From contig NZ_JAVHXC010000004.1 of the NCBI RefSeq assembly GCF_032248695.1, forward strand, positions 186,001-250,000: DNA of 64,000 nucleotides, read 5' to 3'. The translations under genes and the position numbers were made by a program. Below the pieces are notes generated by a model, which worked only from the letters and a program-made list of their open reading frames with translations, ran no database searches and had not been told where the DNA came from. Source of the DNA: Dietzia sp032248695. GTDB lineage: Bacteria; Actinomycetota; Actinomycetes; Mycobacteriales; Mycobacteriaceae. Below are positions 49,977 through 57,933 of this stretch, one piece after another (position 1 is the stretch's first letter; each line of letters begins with the position of its first letter).

Positions 49977-50540
49977 TCAGCGGCCGTCGGCCCGCGCCGG
50001 GAGTCGGTCGAGCGCCTCCAGCGTCTCGTCGCACCACCGCAGCCAGGTCCGTTCCTCCTCGATGCCCAGGGTGAGGACGCGGTGCTGCAGGACGCCGCGA
50101 GGGTCCGACGGGTCGACGGCGGAGAAGTCCCGCTGTTCGATCTCGAGGTTGCGCTCGAGATTCTCCTGCCGCCGACGGCGGTGGTGCTCGAGCGCCCGGC
50201 GCACCTCGTCGGTCCGGCCCGTCGCGGCGGCGGCCCGGACGCGGACCGCGAGGGTCGACCGCGTCACGTCCGGGGCGTCGTCCTCACCGATCCAGTCGAT
50301 CAACGACCGGCGGCCGTCGTCGGTGACCGCGAACCGCCGGGGCTGGCCGCGGCGGGGCGGTCCGTCCTGCGGGAGTTCGCGGATGAGGCCGGCCGCGGCG
50401 AGCTTGTCGAGCTCGCGGTAGATCTGCTGGTGGGTGGCGGGCCAGAAGTAGCCGATCGACCTGTCGAAGCGTCGGGCGAGCTCGATCCCGCTGCCGTCCC
50501 GTTCGGTGAGCGACGTGAGGATCGCGAACTTCAGCGACAC
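49977..50540 (-). CDS. PadR family transcriptional regulator (long form)
   Basis: This 187-residue PadR protein has a C-terminal helical dimerisation region. The winged helix contains SLKFAILTSLTERDGSGIELARRFDRSIGYFWPATHQQIYRELDKLAAAGLI and the wing GQPRRFAVTDDGRRSLIDWI, followed by two long helices (Vir-type C-terminal domain). GTG start at 50540, 4 bases after the nitronate monooxygenase stop on the same strand. It probably represses that operon through the palindrome at 51595. Confidence 0.87.
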   Translation of the reverse strand: MSLKFAILTSLTERDGSGIELARRFDRSIGYFWPATHQQIYRELDKLAAAGLIRELPQDGPPRRGQPRRFAVTDDGRRSLIDWIGEDDAPDVTRSTLAVRVRAAAATGRTDEVRRALEHHRRRRQENLERNLEIEQRDFSAVDPSDPRGVLQHRVLTLGIEEERTWLRWCDETLEALDRLPARADGR

Positions 50541-50544
50541 CGGT

Positions 50545-51525
50545 TCAGCGCAGCGCGGTAATGCCGGAGGTGAGCTCGTCGAGGGCCTCGACGTACTCGC
50601 CGCGCAGGCGGTCGACCAGGTCGCGGACGGTCCCGGTCCCGCGGACCGCGCCCACGCCCTGACCCGCGCCCCAGATGTCCCGCCACGCCTTGGAATCGGA
50701 CGCGCCCCCGGAGCCGAAGTCCATGGCCGAGGGGTCGGACTCCGGCAGGCCGTCCGGGTCGAGCCCCGCGGCCTCGATGCTGCCGCGCAGATAGTTGCCG
50801 TGGATGCCGGTGAAGAGGTTGCTGTAGACGATGTCGTCCGCGGTGCTGTCGACGATCATCTGCTTGTAGGCGTCGGTGGCACGGGACTCCTCGGTCGCGA
50901 GGAACGCCGAGCCCACGTACGCCAGGTCGGCGCCGGCGGCCCGCGCGGCGAGGATCGACCGGCCGTGCGCGATGGCCCCGGAGAGCAGCAGCGGCCCGTC
51001 GAACCACTCGCGGATCTCCCGGACCAGTGCGAACGGCGACTGCGTACCGGCGTGTCCACCGGCACCGGCGGCCACGGCGATCAGTCCGTCCGCGCCCTTC
51101 TCCACGGCCTTGCGGGCGAACCGGTTGTTGATGACGTCGTGCAGGACGATGCCGCCGTAGGAGTGGACCGCCTCGTTCACCTCCTCGCGGGCCCCGAGGG
51201 AGGTGATGACGATCGGCACCTCGTGCTCGACGATGGTGGCCAGGTCCTGCTCGAGCCGGTCGTTGGACCGGTGCACGATCTGGTTGACCGCGAACGGCGC
51301 GACGTACTGGTCCGGGTTCGCCGCGGCGTGGGCCGCGTTGCTCTGGGTGATCTGCTCGATCCACTCGGCCAGCGCCGACTGCGGCCGCGCGTTGAGCGCG
51401 GGGAACGCACCGATCACGCCCGCCTGACACTGCGCGGCCACCAGCTCGGGGCCGGAGTAGATGAACATCGGCGAGGCGACCACCGGGACGGTGAGGGGGC
51501 CGGCGAGTACGGAGGGCAGGGCCAT
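50545..51525 (-). CDS. nitronate monooxygenase (2-nitropropane dioxygenase family)
   Basis: This 326-residue FMN-dependent (beta/alpha)8-barrel enzyme oxidises alkyl nitronates. Motifs are PVVASPMFIYSGPELVAAQCQAGVIGAFPALNARP at the N-terminus, the FMN-binding GADGLIAVAAGAGGHAGTQSPFALV and GADLAYVGSAFLATEES. It belongs to the class I-like group with a C-terminal extension including YSNLFTGIHGNYLRGSIEAAGLDPDGLP. ATG at 51525 has an AAGGA ribosome binding site 6-7 bases upstream. It is the first gene of a two-gene operon with the PadR gene. Confidence 0.9.
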   Translation of the reverse strand: MALPSVLAGPLTVPVVASPMFIYSGPELVAAQCQAGVIGAFPALNARPQSALAEWIEQITQSNAAHAAANPDQYVAPFAVNQIVHRSNDRLEQDLATIVEHEVPIVITSLGAREEVNEAVHSYGGIVLHDVINNRFARKAVEKGADGLIAVAAGAGGHAGTQSPFALVREIREWFDGPLLLSGAIAHGRSILAARAAGADLAYVGSAFLATEESRATDAYKQMIVDSTADDIVYSNLFTGIHGNYLRGSIEAAGLDPDGLPESDPSAMDFGSGGASDSKAWRDIWGAGQGVGAVRGTGTVRDLVDRLRGEYVEALDELTSGITALR

Positions 51526-51594
51526 CGGCATTCCTTTCGGGCGGAGCGGGGCGACGAGCGCCTGAGCCCGACCGTACGGCCCGCCCGCCTGTTC

Positions 51595-51610
51595 GTGCAA
51601 CTAGTTGCAC
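51595..51610. promoter_or_regulatory. perfect 16-bp palindrome upstream of nitronate monooxygenase
   Basis: gtgcaactagttgcac is perfectly self-complementary. It lies 69 bases before the ATG at 51525, in the promoter region, and is a candidate operator for the operon's PadR protein. Confidence 0.65.
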
Positions 51611-51648
51611 AAAGGCGGTCCCCAACGACGGCGACCGCTCTGCCCGTC

Positions 51649-53052
51649 TCAGCGCGCGTAGATCTCCTCGGCGAGCGCCTCGGCCGTCCCCACGCGCTGC
51701 GCCACGACCCCGGGGTCGAACCCGCCGACCGAACGGACGGACTCGAGCGGCGGCGGCGCCCCGACCCCGGACGCCCCCACCTGCAGCGACGGCCACGGCG
51801 AGCCCGCGTCCGCCAGCGACTCGTGCTTGACGTCGTAGTAGTCCGACCCCGCCCGCAGTGTCAGTCCCGAGGCGCCGCGGGCCGCCCCGAACAGATGCGG
51901 ATGGAACCGGGTGGTCAGCCACACCTGACCCGGCCGGACGGGCAGCCCGGTGTCCCACAGTTCGAGGAACGGCACGAAACGCGCCCGCGGCAACCGCAGG
52001 GCGGCCAGCGCGAGCCCGACCTCGTCGTCGTCCCCCTCGCCCGGTCCCGCGCCGGCGGGCGAGCCGGACGCCACGCGCGACGCCGCCGCGGCGCGCTCAC
52101 ACACCCGGTCCCACACCACCCGGTCCCCGCCGGGGATCGACTCGACCACCGTGATCCGCTCCCCCGGCACCGCCCACGCGGCGAGGACCCGCGCCACGGC
52201 GTCGGCCAGGGCCACCGGGTCCACCAGGTCGGACTGCGCGCACAGCACCAGGTCACGACACGCGTCGGGATCATCGGAGTAGACGGGGTGATCCCCCGCC
52301 TCGACCGGACCCGCCGCGCCCAGGGCGAGCCACCCGTCGTCGGCGAGGAGCCGGACCGGGACGCCGGTACCGGCGAGCAGCTCCGCGGACGCCGCGTCGC
52401 GGACGGTCACCAGATCGAACTCCCGCAGCGCCTCCGCCAGGCGCCGCGCGTCGCCGCACGGCACGAAGCCCTGCCCCGTCGCCACCACCCGCGCCCCGGC
52501 GAGCCGCCCGGCCTCCCCCGCCGCGGCGACCACGCCCAGGTGATGCGGCCACTGGTCGTTGACGTACCCGCCGCCGACGAGATGCACCACCGACGCGCGG
52601 CGCAGCAGGGCCAGGCCGGACCCCAGCTCCGGACGCACGCCGAGGTCGCGGACGGCGTGGCGGCAGGACTCGATCGCGGCGGCGGCCGCGGGCGTGGCGG
52701 AATCGGCGATCGCCGCGTGGGCGCCGTGCTCCCCCGCCAGGCGCCACAGGGTGTCGGTGAACACCACGTCCGGATGCTCGGCGTGGTGCAGCACCGCGGC
52801 CTGACCCGGCGTGTGACAGTCCACCACCACCGGCGTACCCGGCAGGCGGTGCCGCAGGAACCGCAACCACCCGGCCAGCAGCTGCTCGTCGCCGTGGTTG
52901 GGATGCCCGGCCGGGGCCACGAGATAGACCGGCCGGTCGTCCTCCCTCGGCGGACCCCACCGGGCGTCCGCCACCGCCCGGACCGAGTCCAGACGGCGGC
53001 GGGCGAGTCGTCGTAGGCGGGAGGCGGGCGCGGCTCGGCGAGTCGGCGTCAT
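51649..53052 (-). CDS. polysaccharide pyruvyl transferase family protein
   Basis: This 467-residue protein is of the PS_pyruv_trans (WcaK/CsaB-like) family, which transfers pyruvate from phosphoenolpyruvate onto sugars of cell-surface polymers. Recognisable are APAGHPNHGDEQLLAGWLRFL near the N-terminus, VVHLVGGGYVNDQW, VATGQGFVPCG, FDLVTVRDAASAELLAG and TTRFHPHLFGAARGASGLTL with the catalytic-region His residues. It has a long Arg-rich N-terminus. ATG at 53052. It lies 1.1 kb from the galactan exporter genes on the other strand, which suggests an envelope role. Confidence 0.85.
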   Translation of the reverse strand: MTPTRRAAPASRLRRLARRRLDSVRAVADARWGPPREDDRPVYLVAPAGHPNHGDEQLLAGWLRFLRHRLPGTPVVVDCHTPGQAAVLHHAEHPDVVFTDTLWRLAGEHGAHAAIADSATPAAAAAIESCRHAVRDLGVRPELGSGLALLRRASVVHLVGGGYVNDQWPHHLGVVAAAGEAGRLAGARVVATGQGFVPCGDARRLAEALREFDLVTVRDAASAELLAGTGVPVRLLADDGWLALGAAGPVEAGDHPVYSDDPDACRDLVLCAQSDLVDPVALADAVARVLAAWAVPGERITVVESIPGGDRVVWDRVCERAAAASRVASGSPAGAGPGEGDDDEVGLALAALRLPRARFVPFLELWDTGLPVRPGQVWLTTRFHPHLFGAARGASGLTLRAGSDYYDVKHESLADAGSPWPSLQVGASGVGAPPPLESVRSVGGFDPGVVAQRVGTAEALAEEIYAR

Positions 53053-53102
53053 GCCCCCACCCTGCCTCACCGCCGGCCGGCCGCGGCGGGAGCCCCGGGA
53101 CG

Positions 53103-54119
53103 TCAGATCCTGACGAGCATCTTGCCGGTGTTGGCGCCCTTCATCAGGTCGAGGAACGCGTCGACCGAGTTGTCGATGCCCTCGACCACCGTCTCGTCGA
53201 ACGTCAGCTCACCCGACGCCACCCACGGCCCCACGGTGTCCGCGAACTCGGAGAAGAGGTGCATGTAGTTGTTCACCGTGAAGCCCTGGAGCGTCAACCC
53301 GCGGGAGATGGCGTGCCACATGTTGTCCGGGCCGGGGGTGCGCTCGGTCGCGTTGTACGAGCTGATGGCCCCGCACAGGGCCAGGCGCCCGCCGTCGTTC
53401 ATGAGGTCCAGGGCGGCCTCGAGGTGGTCACCGCCCACATTGTCGAAGTAGACGTCGATGCCCTCGCCGTTCTCCGCACCGAAATGCTCGCGCAGGAGCT
53501 CCCGGATGGGGCCGTCCTTGTAGTTCACCGCCGCGTCGAAGCCGTAGCGCTCGATGCAGGTGGCGACCTTCGCGTCGCTCCCGGCCGAACCCACGACCTT
53601 CGCCGCGCCCAGGCGCGTGGCGATCTGCCCCACCGCGGAGCCGACCGACCCGGCGGCCCCGGAGACGAACACCGACTCGCCGGCCTGGAACCGGCCGATG
53701 TGCAGCAGCCCCACGTACGCGGTGAGGCCGGTGGTGCCGAGGATGCCGAGGTAGGCCGAGACCGGCACCCCCTCCATCTCCTGCACCACGCGGAACTGCC
53801 GGGCGTCGCCCTGCGCGATGTCGCGCCACCCGTCGTTGTGCAGCACCACCGCACCGACGGGATGGGCGTCCGAGCGGGACTCCACCAAGCGCCCGACGGC
53901 CGCGCCGGTCATGGTCTCGTCGACCCCGAACGGCGGGATGTAGGAGCGGCCCGCGTTCATCCGGCCGCGCATGTAGGGGTCCACCGAGATGAACTCGTTG
54001 GCCACCCGGACCTGCCCCTCGGCGAGGTCGGGCAGGTCGACGGTGACGGTGCGGAAGTCGTCGTGGGTCGGCCATCCGCGCGGACGGCTCGCGAGCTGGA
54101 TCTGCGTACTGGTCGTCAT
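53103..54119 (-). CDS. NADP-dependent oxidoreductase (curcumin-reductase / leukotriene B4 dehydrogenase-like)
   Basis: This 338-residue enzyme of the zinc-free MDR family reduces enones with NADPH. It has the N-terminal RPRGWPTHDDFRTVTVDLPDLAEG, the ISVDPYMRGRM motif and the Rossmann GAAGSVGSAVGQIATRLGA, with KVVGSAG following. The tyrosine/asparagine region YFDNVGGDHLEAALDLMNDGGRLALCGAISSYNA matches the CurA group. Start ATG at 54119, divergent from the Wzm gene. The native substrate is unknown. Confidence 0.9.
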   Translation of the reverse strand: MTTSTQIQLASRPRGWPTHDDFRTVTVDLPDLAEGQVRVANEFISVDPYMRGRMNAGRSYIPPFGVDETMTGAAVGRLVESRSDAHPVGAVVLHNDGWRDIAQGDARQFRVVQEMEGVPVSAYLGILGTTGLTAYVGLLHIGRFQAGESVFVSGAAGSVGSAVGQIATRLGAAKVVGSAGSDAKVATCIERYGFDAAVNYKDGPIRELLREHFGAENGEGIDVYFDNVGGDHLEAALDLMNDGGRLALCGAISSYNATERTPGPDNMWHAISRGLTLQGFTVNNYMHLFSEFADTVGPWVASGELTFDETVVEGIDNSVDAFLDLMKGANTGKMLVRI

Positions 54120-54171
54120 CTCTACTGTCTACGCGCCCTCGCGGCGGGGCTGCCACCGCGACGACCTCTAG

Positions 54172-54177
54172 TAGGCT
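54172..54177 (+). promoter_or_regulatory. -10 box (TAGGCT) for the wzm operon
   Basis: TAGGCT ends 8 bases before the GTG at 54186, giving a leaderless transcript for the galactan exporter genes. Confidence 0.45.
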
Positions 54178-54185
54178 TCCCGTTC

Positions 54186-55073
54186 GTGCAGGACCAGTCC
54201 CTTCCCGATCCCACCTCGGCGACGCTCCCCGACGAGCGCGTACGCGGTGAGATCGTCAACGACTCCCACACCTTCCGCCGGGCCGTCGCCGACCTGCGCC
54301 AGGGCCTGCACCAGCGTGAACTGTGGCTCTCGCTCGGCTGGCAGGACATCAAACAGCGCTACCGGCGCTCCACCCTCGGCCCCCTGTGGATCACCATCGC
54401 CACCGGCGTCATGGCCGTGGCCCTGGGCCTGCTCTACTCGATCCTCTTCCAGATCCCGCTCGCCGAGTTCCTCCCCCACGTCACCGTGGGCCTCATCATG
54501 TGGGGCTTCATCTCCGGCTGCATCAAGGAGGGCGCCGAGGTCTTCATCGCCAACGAGGGCCTGATCAAGCAACTGCCCAGCGCCCTGAGCGTGCACGTCT
54601 ACCGACTGGTCTGGCGGCAGTTCCTCTTCCTCTGCCACAACCTGGTCATCTGGGTGATCCTCATGCTGGTGTTCCCGCGGCCACTGGGGTGGGAACTCCT
54701 GCTGTCCGTGGTGGGACTGGGCGTGCTCATGATCAACGGCGTATGGGTGTCCATGCTGTTCGGGATCCTCGCCACCCGCTTCCGCGACATCGCGCCGCTG
54801 CTCGACTCGATGGTGCAGCTGCTCTTCTACATGACCCCCATCGTGTGGACCACCCAGACGCTGTACGAGCAGGGCGGGCAGATCGCCGACCGGGCCCGCA
54901 TCGCCGAGATCAACCCGCTCTACCACTACCTGGAGATCGTCCGGGCGCCCATGCTCGGCCAGTCGGTCGACGCCTACCACTGGTGGATCGTCCTGGCCTG
55001 CACCGCCGTCGGGCTGCTGCTGGCGTTCGTGGCGTTGCGCCGGTTCCGCTCCCGAGTCCCGTACTGGGTGTAG
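54186..55073 (+). CDS. wzm: galactan export ABC transporter permease (Wzm/RfbD-like)
   Basis: This 295-residue ABC-2 type permease has six hydrophobic helices (for example LGPLWITIATGVMAVALGLLYSILF and a long mid-protein series). The N-terminal amphipathic HQRELWLSLGWQDIKQRYRRS is typical of O-antigen/galactan exporters. Together with the next gene it should flip the decaprenyl-linked galactan across the membrane, as the mycobacterial RfbD/RfbE (Rv3783/Rv3781) pair does. GTG at 54186 is leaderless. The next gene starts 12 bases on. Confidence 0.92.
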   Translation: MQDQSLPDPTSATLPDERVRGEIVNDSHTFRRAVADLRQGLHQRELWLSLGWQDIKQRYRRSTLGPLWITIATGVMAVALGLLYSILFQIPLAEFLPHVTVGLIMWGFISGCIKEGAEVFIANEGLIKQLPSALSVHVYRLVWRQFLFLCHNLVIWVILMLVFPRPLGWELLLSVVGLGVLMINGVWVSMLFGILATRFRDIAPLLDSMVQLLFYMTPIVWTTQTLYEQGGQIADRARIAEINPLYHYLEIVRAPMLGQSVDAYHWWIVLACTAVGLLLAFVALRRFRSRVPYWV

Positions 55074-55085
55074 GAGGTACATCCC

Positions 55086-55904
55086 ATGAACTCCGCCGCA
55101 CCCACGCCGGGTGGCGTGTCCATCGACTGCGTCGACGCGTGCGTGGACTTCCCGATCTTCGACGCCAAATCGCGGTCCCTCAAGAAGGCCGTCCTCGGGT
55201 CCGCCGGGGGTGCGATAGGACGGAACGCGTCCAACGTCGTCGTCGTCGAAGCCCTCAAGGACATCACCCTCTCCCTCCGCGAGGGGGACCGCGTGGGCCT
55301 GGTCGGGCACAACGGCGCCGGCAAGTCCACGCTGCTGCGCCTGCTGTCCGGCATCTACGAGCCGACCCGTGGCGCCGCGCGGATCCGCGGCCGCGTGGCG
55401 CCGGTCTTCGACCTGGGCGTGGGCATGGACCCCGAGATCTCGGGCTACGAGAACATCATCATCCGCGGCCTGTTCCTCGGACAGACCCGCAAGCAGATGA
55501 AGGCCAAGGTCGACGAGATCGCCGACTTCACCGAGCTCGGCGAGTACCTCGACATGCCCCTGCGCACCTACTCCACCGGTATGCGCGTGCGCCTGGCGAT
55601 GGGCGTGGTGACCTCCATCGACCCGGAGATCCTGCTGCTCGACGAGGGCATCGGCGCCGTGGACGCGGAGTTCATGAAGAAGGCACGGGTCAAGCTCGCC
55701 GACCTCGTCTCCCGGTCCGGGATCCTGGTGTTCGCCTCCCATTCCAACGAGTTCCTGGCCCAGCTGTGCGACTCCGCCATGTGGATCGACCACGGCCGCA
55801 TCCGCCAGCGCGGGAGCATCGAGGAGATCGTCACCGCCTACGAGGGGCCCGAGGCCGGACGCTCGATCGGCGACTACATCCACCGGATGCGTCATGAGGC
55901 CTGA
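55086..55904 (+). CDS. wzt: galactan export ABC transporter ATP-binding protein (Wzt/RfbE-like)
   Basis: This 272-residue ATPase of the O-antigen/galactan exporter has Walker A GHNGAGKST, a signature-like TYSTGMRVRLAMG, Walker B ILLLDEGIGAVD and the H-loop VFASHS. The central GVGMDPEISGYENIIIRGLFLG stretch is characteristic of the Wzt/TagH group. No C-terminal carbohydrate-binding domain is present, as in mycobacterial RfbE. GTG is not needed, since ATG at 55086 has ggaggtacat in front. It overlaps glfT1 by 11 bases. Confidence 0.94.
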   Translation: MNSAAPTPGGVSIDCVDACVDFPIFDAKSRSLKKAVLGSAGGAIGRNASNVVVVEALKDITLSLREGDRVGLVGHNGAGKSTLLRLLSGIYEPTRGAARIRGRVAPVFDLGVGMDPEISGYENIIIRGLFLGQTRKQMKAKVDEIADFTELGEYLDMPLRTYSTGMRVRLAMGVVTSIDPEILLLDEGIGAVDAEFMKKARVKLADLVSRSGILVFASHSNEFLAQLCDSAMWIDHGRIRQRGSIEEIVTAYEGPEAGRSIGDYIHRMRHEA

Positions 55905-56889
55905 GGGCGGGGGCGGCGCGAGCGGCGCGGGCGGCGCGGGCGGCGCGGGCGGTACGGGCGCCGCGGGCCGGGAAGCGGCCGACGCCCGCCGGGTCGTGGC
56001 CGTGGTGGTCACGCACCGCCGGCTCGAGCAGTTGCGCGCCTCGCTCGACGTGGTGTGCGGCCAGACCCGCCCGGTCGACCACCTGGTCGTGGTGGACAAC
56101 GCCGACGAGCCCGCCGTGCGCGAACTCGTCGAGTCCCGGCCGGTCGAGGCCACGTACATCGGGTCCAAGCACAACCTCGGCGGCGCCGGCGGGTTCGCGC
56201 TCGGCATGCTGCACGCCCTGGCGACCGGCGCGGACCTCGTGTGGTGCGCGGACGACGACGGCCGCCCCGAGGGACCCGAGGTCCTCGCCACGCTGCTGAC
56301 CTGCATGGACCGCCACGGACTGGCCGAGGTCTCGCCGGTGGTGTGCGACCTCGACGACCCCGACCGCCTGGCCTTTCCCCTGCGGCGCGGGGTGGTGTGG
56401 CGCCGCCGGCGCTCGGAGCTCTTCACCGGCGACGGCACGGGCGAGGACCTGCTGCCCGGCATCGCGTCGCTGTTCAACGGCGCCCTGTTCACCGCCGACT
56501 GCCTCGACCGCGTGGGCGTGCCCGACCTGCGCCTGTTCATCCGGGGCGACGAGGTCGAGGTGCACCGCAGGCTCGTGCGCTCGGGGCTGCCGTTCGGCAC
56601 GTGCCTGACCACCGCGTACCTGCATCCGCAGGGTTCGGACGAGTTCAAGCCGATTCTCGGCGGCCGCATGCACACGCAGTTCCCGGACGACCCGGTCAAG
56701 CGCCATTTCACCTATCGCAACCGCGGGTACGTCCTCACCCAGCCCGGCAACCGGCGTCTCATCCCCCAGGAGATCCTGCGGTTCGGCTGGTACTTCCTGA
56801 TCTCGCGTCGCGATCCGGCGGGGTTCCGCGAGTGGCTGCGCCTGCAGCGCATGGGCGCGGGCGAACGGTTCGAGAAGCCCGGCGCCTGA
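55894..56889 (+). CDS. glfT1: galactofuranosyltransferase GlfT1
   Basis: This 331-residue GT2-family enzyme starts galactan synthesis by adding the first Galf residues to the decaprenyl-PP-GlcNAc-Rha linker. Landmarks are VVAVVVTHRRLEQLRASL, the acceptor-side GSKHNLGGAGGFALGM (shared with GlfT2), the DDDGRPEGPEV metal motif and RGDEVEVHRRL; the C-terminus FRYRN-like region is present. A Gly/Ala-repeat N-terminal tail (about residues 4-25) is unusual. It overlaps wzt by 11 bases, which supports assembly-export coupling. Confidence 0.92.
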   Translation: MRPEGGGGASGAGGAGGAGGTGAAGREAADARRVVAVVVTHRRLEQLRASLDVVCGQTRPVDHLVVVDNADEPAVRELVESRPVEATYIGSKHNLGGAGGFALGMLHALATGADLVWCADDDGRPEGPEVLATLLTCMDRHGLAEVSPVVCDLDDPDRLAFPLRRGVVWRRRRSELFTGDGTGEDLLPGIASLFNGALFTADCLDRVGVPDLRLFIRGDEVEVHRRLVRSGLPFGTCLTTAYLHPQGSDEFKPILGGRMHTQFPDDPVKRHFTYRNRGYVLTQPGNRRLIPQEILRFGWYFLISRRDPAGFREWLRLQRMGAGERFEKPGA

Positions 56890-56896
56890 CCCGCGA

Positions 56897-56968
56897 GAAT
56901 CCGCTACCCCGACTCCGGATCCGCTATGCCCGTAGGGGTAGCGGATCCCGAGGGAGGGTAGCGGATTC
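56897..56968. repeat. nested inverted repeats after glfT1
   Basis: Two nested perfect inverted repeats: the outer 13 bp (56897-56909 with 56956-56968, gaatccgctaccc / gggtagcggattc) and the inner 10 bp (56917-56926 with 56939-56948, ggatccgcta / tagcggatcc). All four arms share the core atccgcta. It lies at the end of the galactan operon and could be a terminator or a repeat element. Confidence 0.75.
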
Positions 56969-57017
56969 GGGGGCCGGGCCCGGGTGCCGGAGCGCCGGGA
57001 TGCGGCAGGATGGGTCC

Positions 57018-57632
57018 ATGACCGACTGGATCGCCCTGCAGTCCCGCGCCGCCGACCTCTACGACGAGGTGCTGCCCCGCGTCACCGACTGGGACGCCGC
57101 CACGCCGTGTAGCGACTGGACCACGCGTGAGGTGCTGGCACACGTGGTGGACGAGCAGCTGTGGGTGCCGGGGTTGCTCGCCGGCGGCACGGTCGAGGAG
57201 GTGGCCGACGACCTCGAGGACCGCCTGCGGCGACTTCGCGACGCGACCGGCCCGGAGCTGGTGGCGGACTGGGGCTCGATGACGGCGCCGGTCGCGGCGG
57301 CCTGGCGGGGGACGTGCGCCGGCGACGCGGACACCGAGGTGCACCTGTCGTACGGGGTGGCGCCGGCACGGCACTACCTGGCCCAGCAGGTGTTCGACCT
57401 GGCCGTCCACGCCTGGGACATCGCGGCCTCGCAGGGCCTGGACCTGCGGTGGGGCGAGGAGCTCGAGCGGGCCGTCCTGGAGTTCGTGCGGGCCGATCTC
57501 GCCGACAACCCGGCCCCCGAGCTGTTCGACCCCGCGGTGCCGGGTTTCGACGGGCCCGGGGTGTCGGCGCGGGACGAGGCGCTGGCGCTGACCGGGCGGG
57601 ACCCCTCCGCCTGGCCTGTCAGCCCTCGCTGA
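57018..57632 (+). CDS. TIGR03086-type metal-binding protein (DinB/MDMPI-like)
   Basis: This 204-residue helical-bundle protein is related to mycothiol-dependent maleylpyruvate isomerase N-terminal domains. It contains the family pattern TPCSDWTTREVLAHVVDEQLW with the first metal His, and later RHYLAQQVFDLAVHAWDIA with a second and third His. These three His residues are likely metal ligands. The reaction is unknown; relatives are mycothiol- or bacillithiol-linked transferases. Its last 14 bases overlap the convergent ferredoxin gene. Confidence 0.82.
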   Translation: MTDWIALQSRAADLYDEVLPRVTDWDAATPCSDWTTREVLAHVVDEQLWVPGLLAGGTVEEVADDLEDRLRRLRDATGPELVADWGSMTAPVAAAWRGTCAGDADTEVHLSYGVAPARHYLAQQVFDLAVHAWDIAASQGLDLRWGEELERAVLEFVRADLADNPAPELFDPAVPGFDGPGVSARDEALALTGRDPSAWPVSPR

Positions 57633-57810
57633 GCGCCGCCATCGGGCACTTGGCGACGGCCTTGCGGGCGCGCTTCTCGTGCTCCGGGGGGACGTCGTCG
57701 ACCAGGAGGCGGACCACCTCGTCGTCGTCATCCAGGGCGAACACCGCCGGCGCGAGCCCCACGCACACGGCCTGCCCCTCGCAACGGTCCGGATCCACGA
57801 TGATCCTCAT
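57619..57810 (-). CDS. 3Fe-4S ferredoxin (P450-type)
   Basis: This 63-residue electron carrier has the spacing CEGQAVC (CX5C) near residue 10 and a late AKCPMAAL (C-P), i.e. three cluster cysteines. It belongs to the [3Fe-4S] group that serves cytochromes P450. It has an acidic loop DDDDEVV, typical of partner-binding ferredoxins. No P450 is next to it; the one in this window lies 40 kb away. ATG at 57810. A palindrome in the upstream region suggests regulation. Confidence 0.9.
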   Translation of the reverse strand: MRIIVDPDRCEGQAVCVGLAPAVFALDDDDEVVRLLVDDVPPEHEKRARKAVAKCPMAALSEG

Positions 57811-57864
57811 GTCACGCCTCCCCGCCGAGGGCCGCGCCCTCTGTCGATGATGGTGACCCCGAAA

Positions 57865-57891
57865 GTAGACAAACTCCCACCCTTTGTCTAC
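57865..57891. promoter_or_regulatory. 9-bp inverted repeat operator between ferredoxin and thioesterase genes
   Basis: gtagacaaa (57865-57873) and tttgtctac (57883-57891) are perfect inverted repeats separated by 9 bases. They lie in the short AT-richer divergent control region. The pattern is that of a dimeric repressor site; the repressor is not identified. Confidence 0.65.
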
Positions 57892-57933
57892 AGGTTCCGC
57901 GAAACTGACCCGCCGGTAAGTTAGGATCGGGCG

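Noticed and set aside
55920..55970. Possible frameshift or spurious start in the Gly/Ala run at the glfT1 N-terminus
   Set aside because: The frame is continuous with the conserved GT2 core and overlaps wzt normally. The run is simply low complexity.
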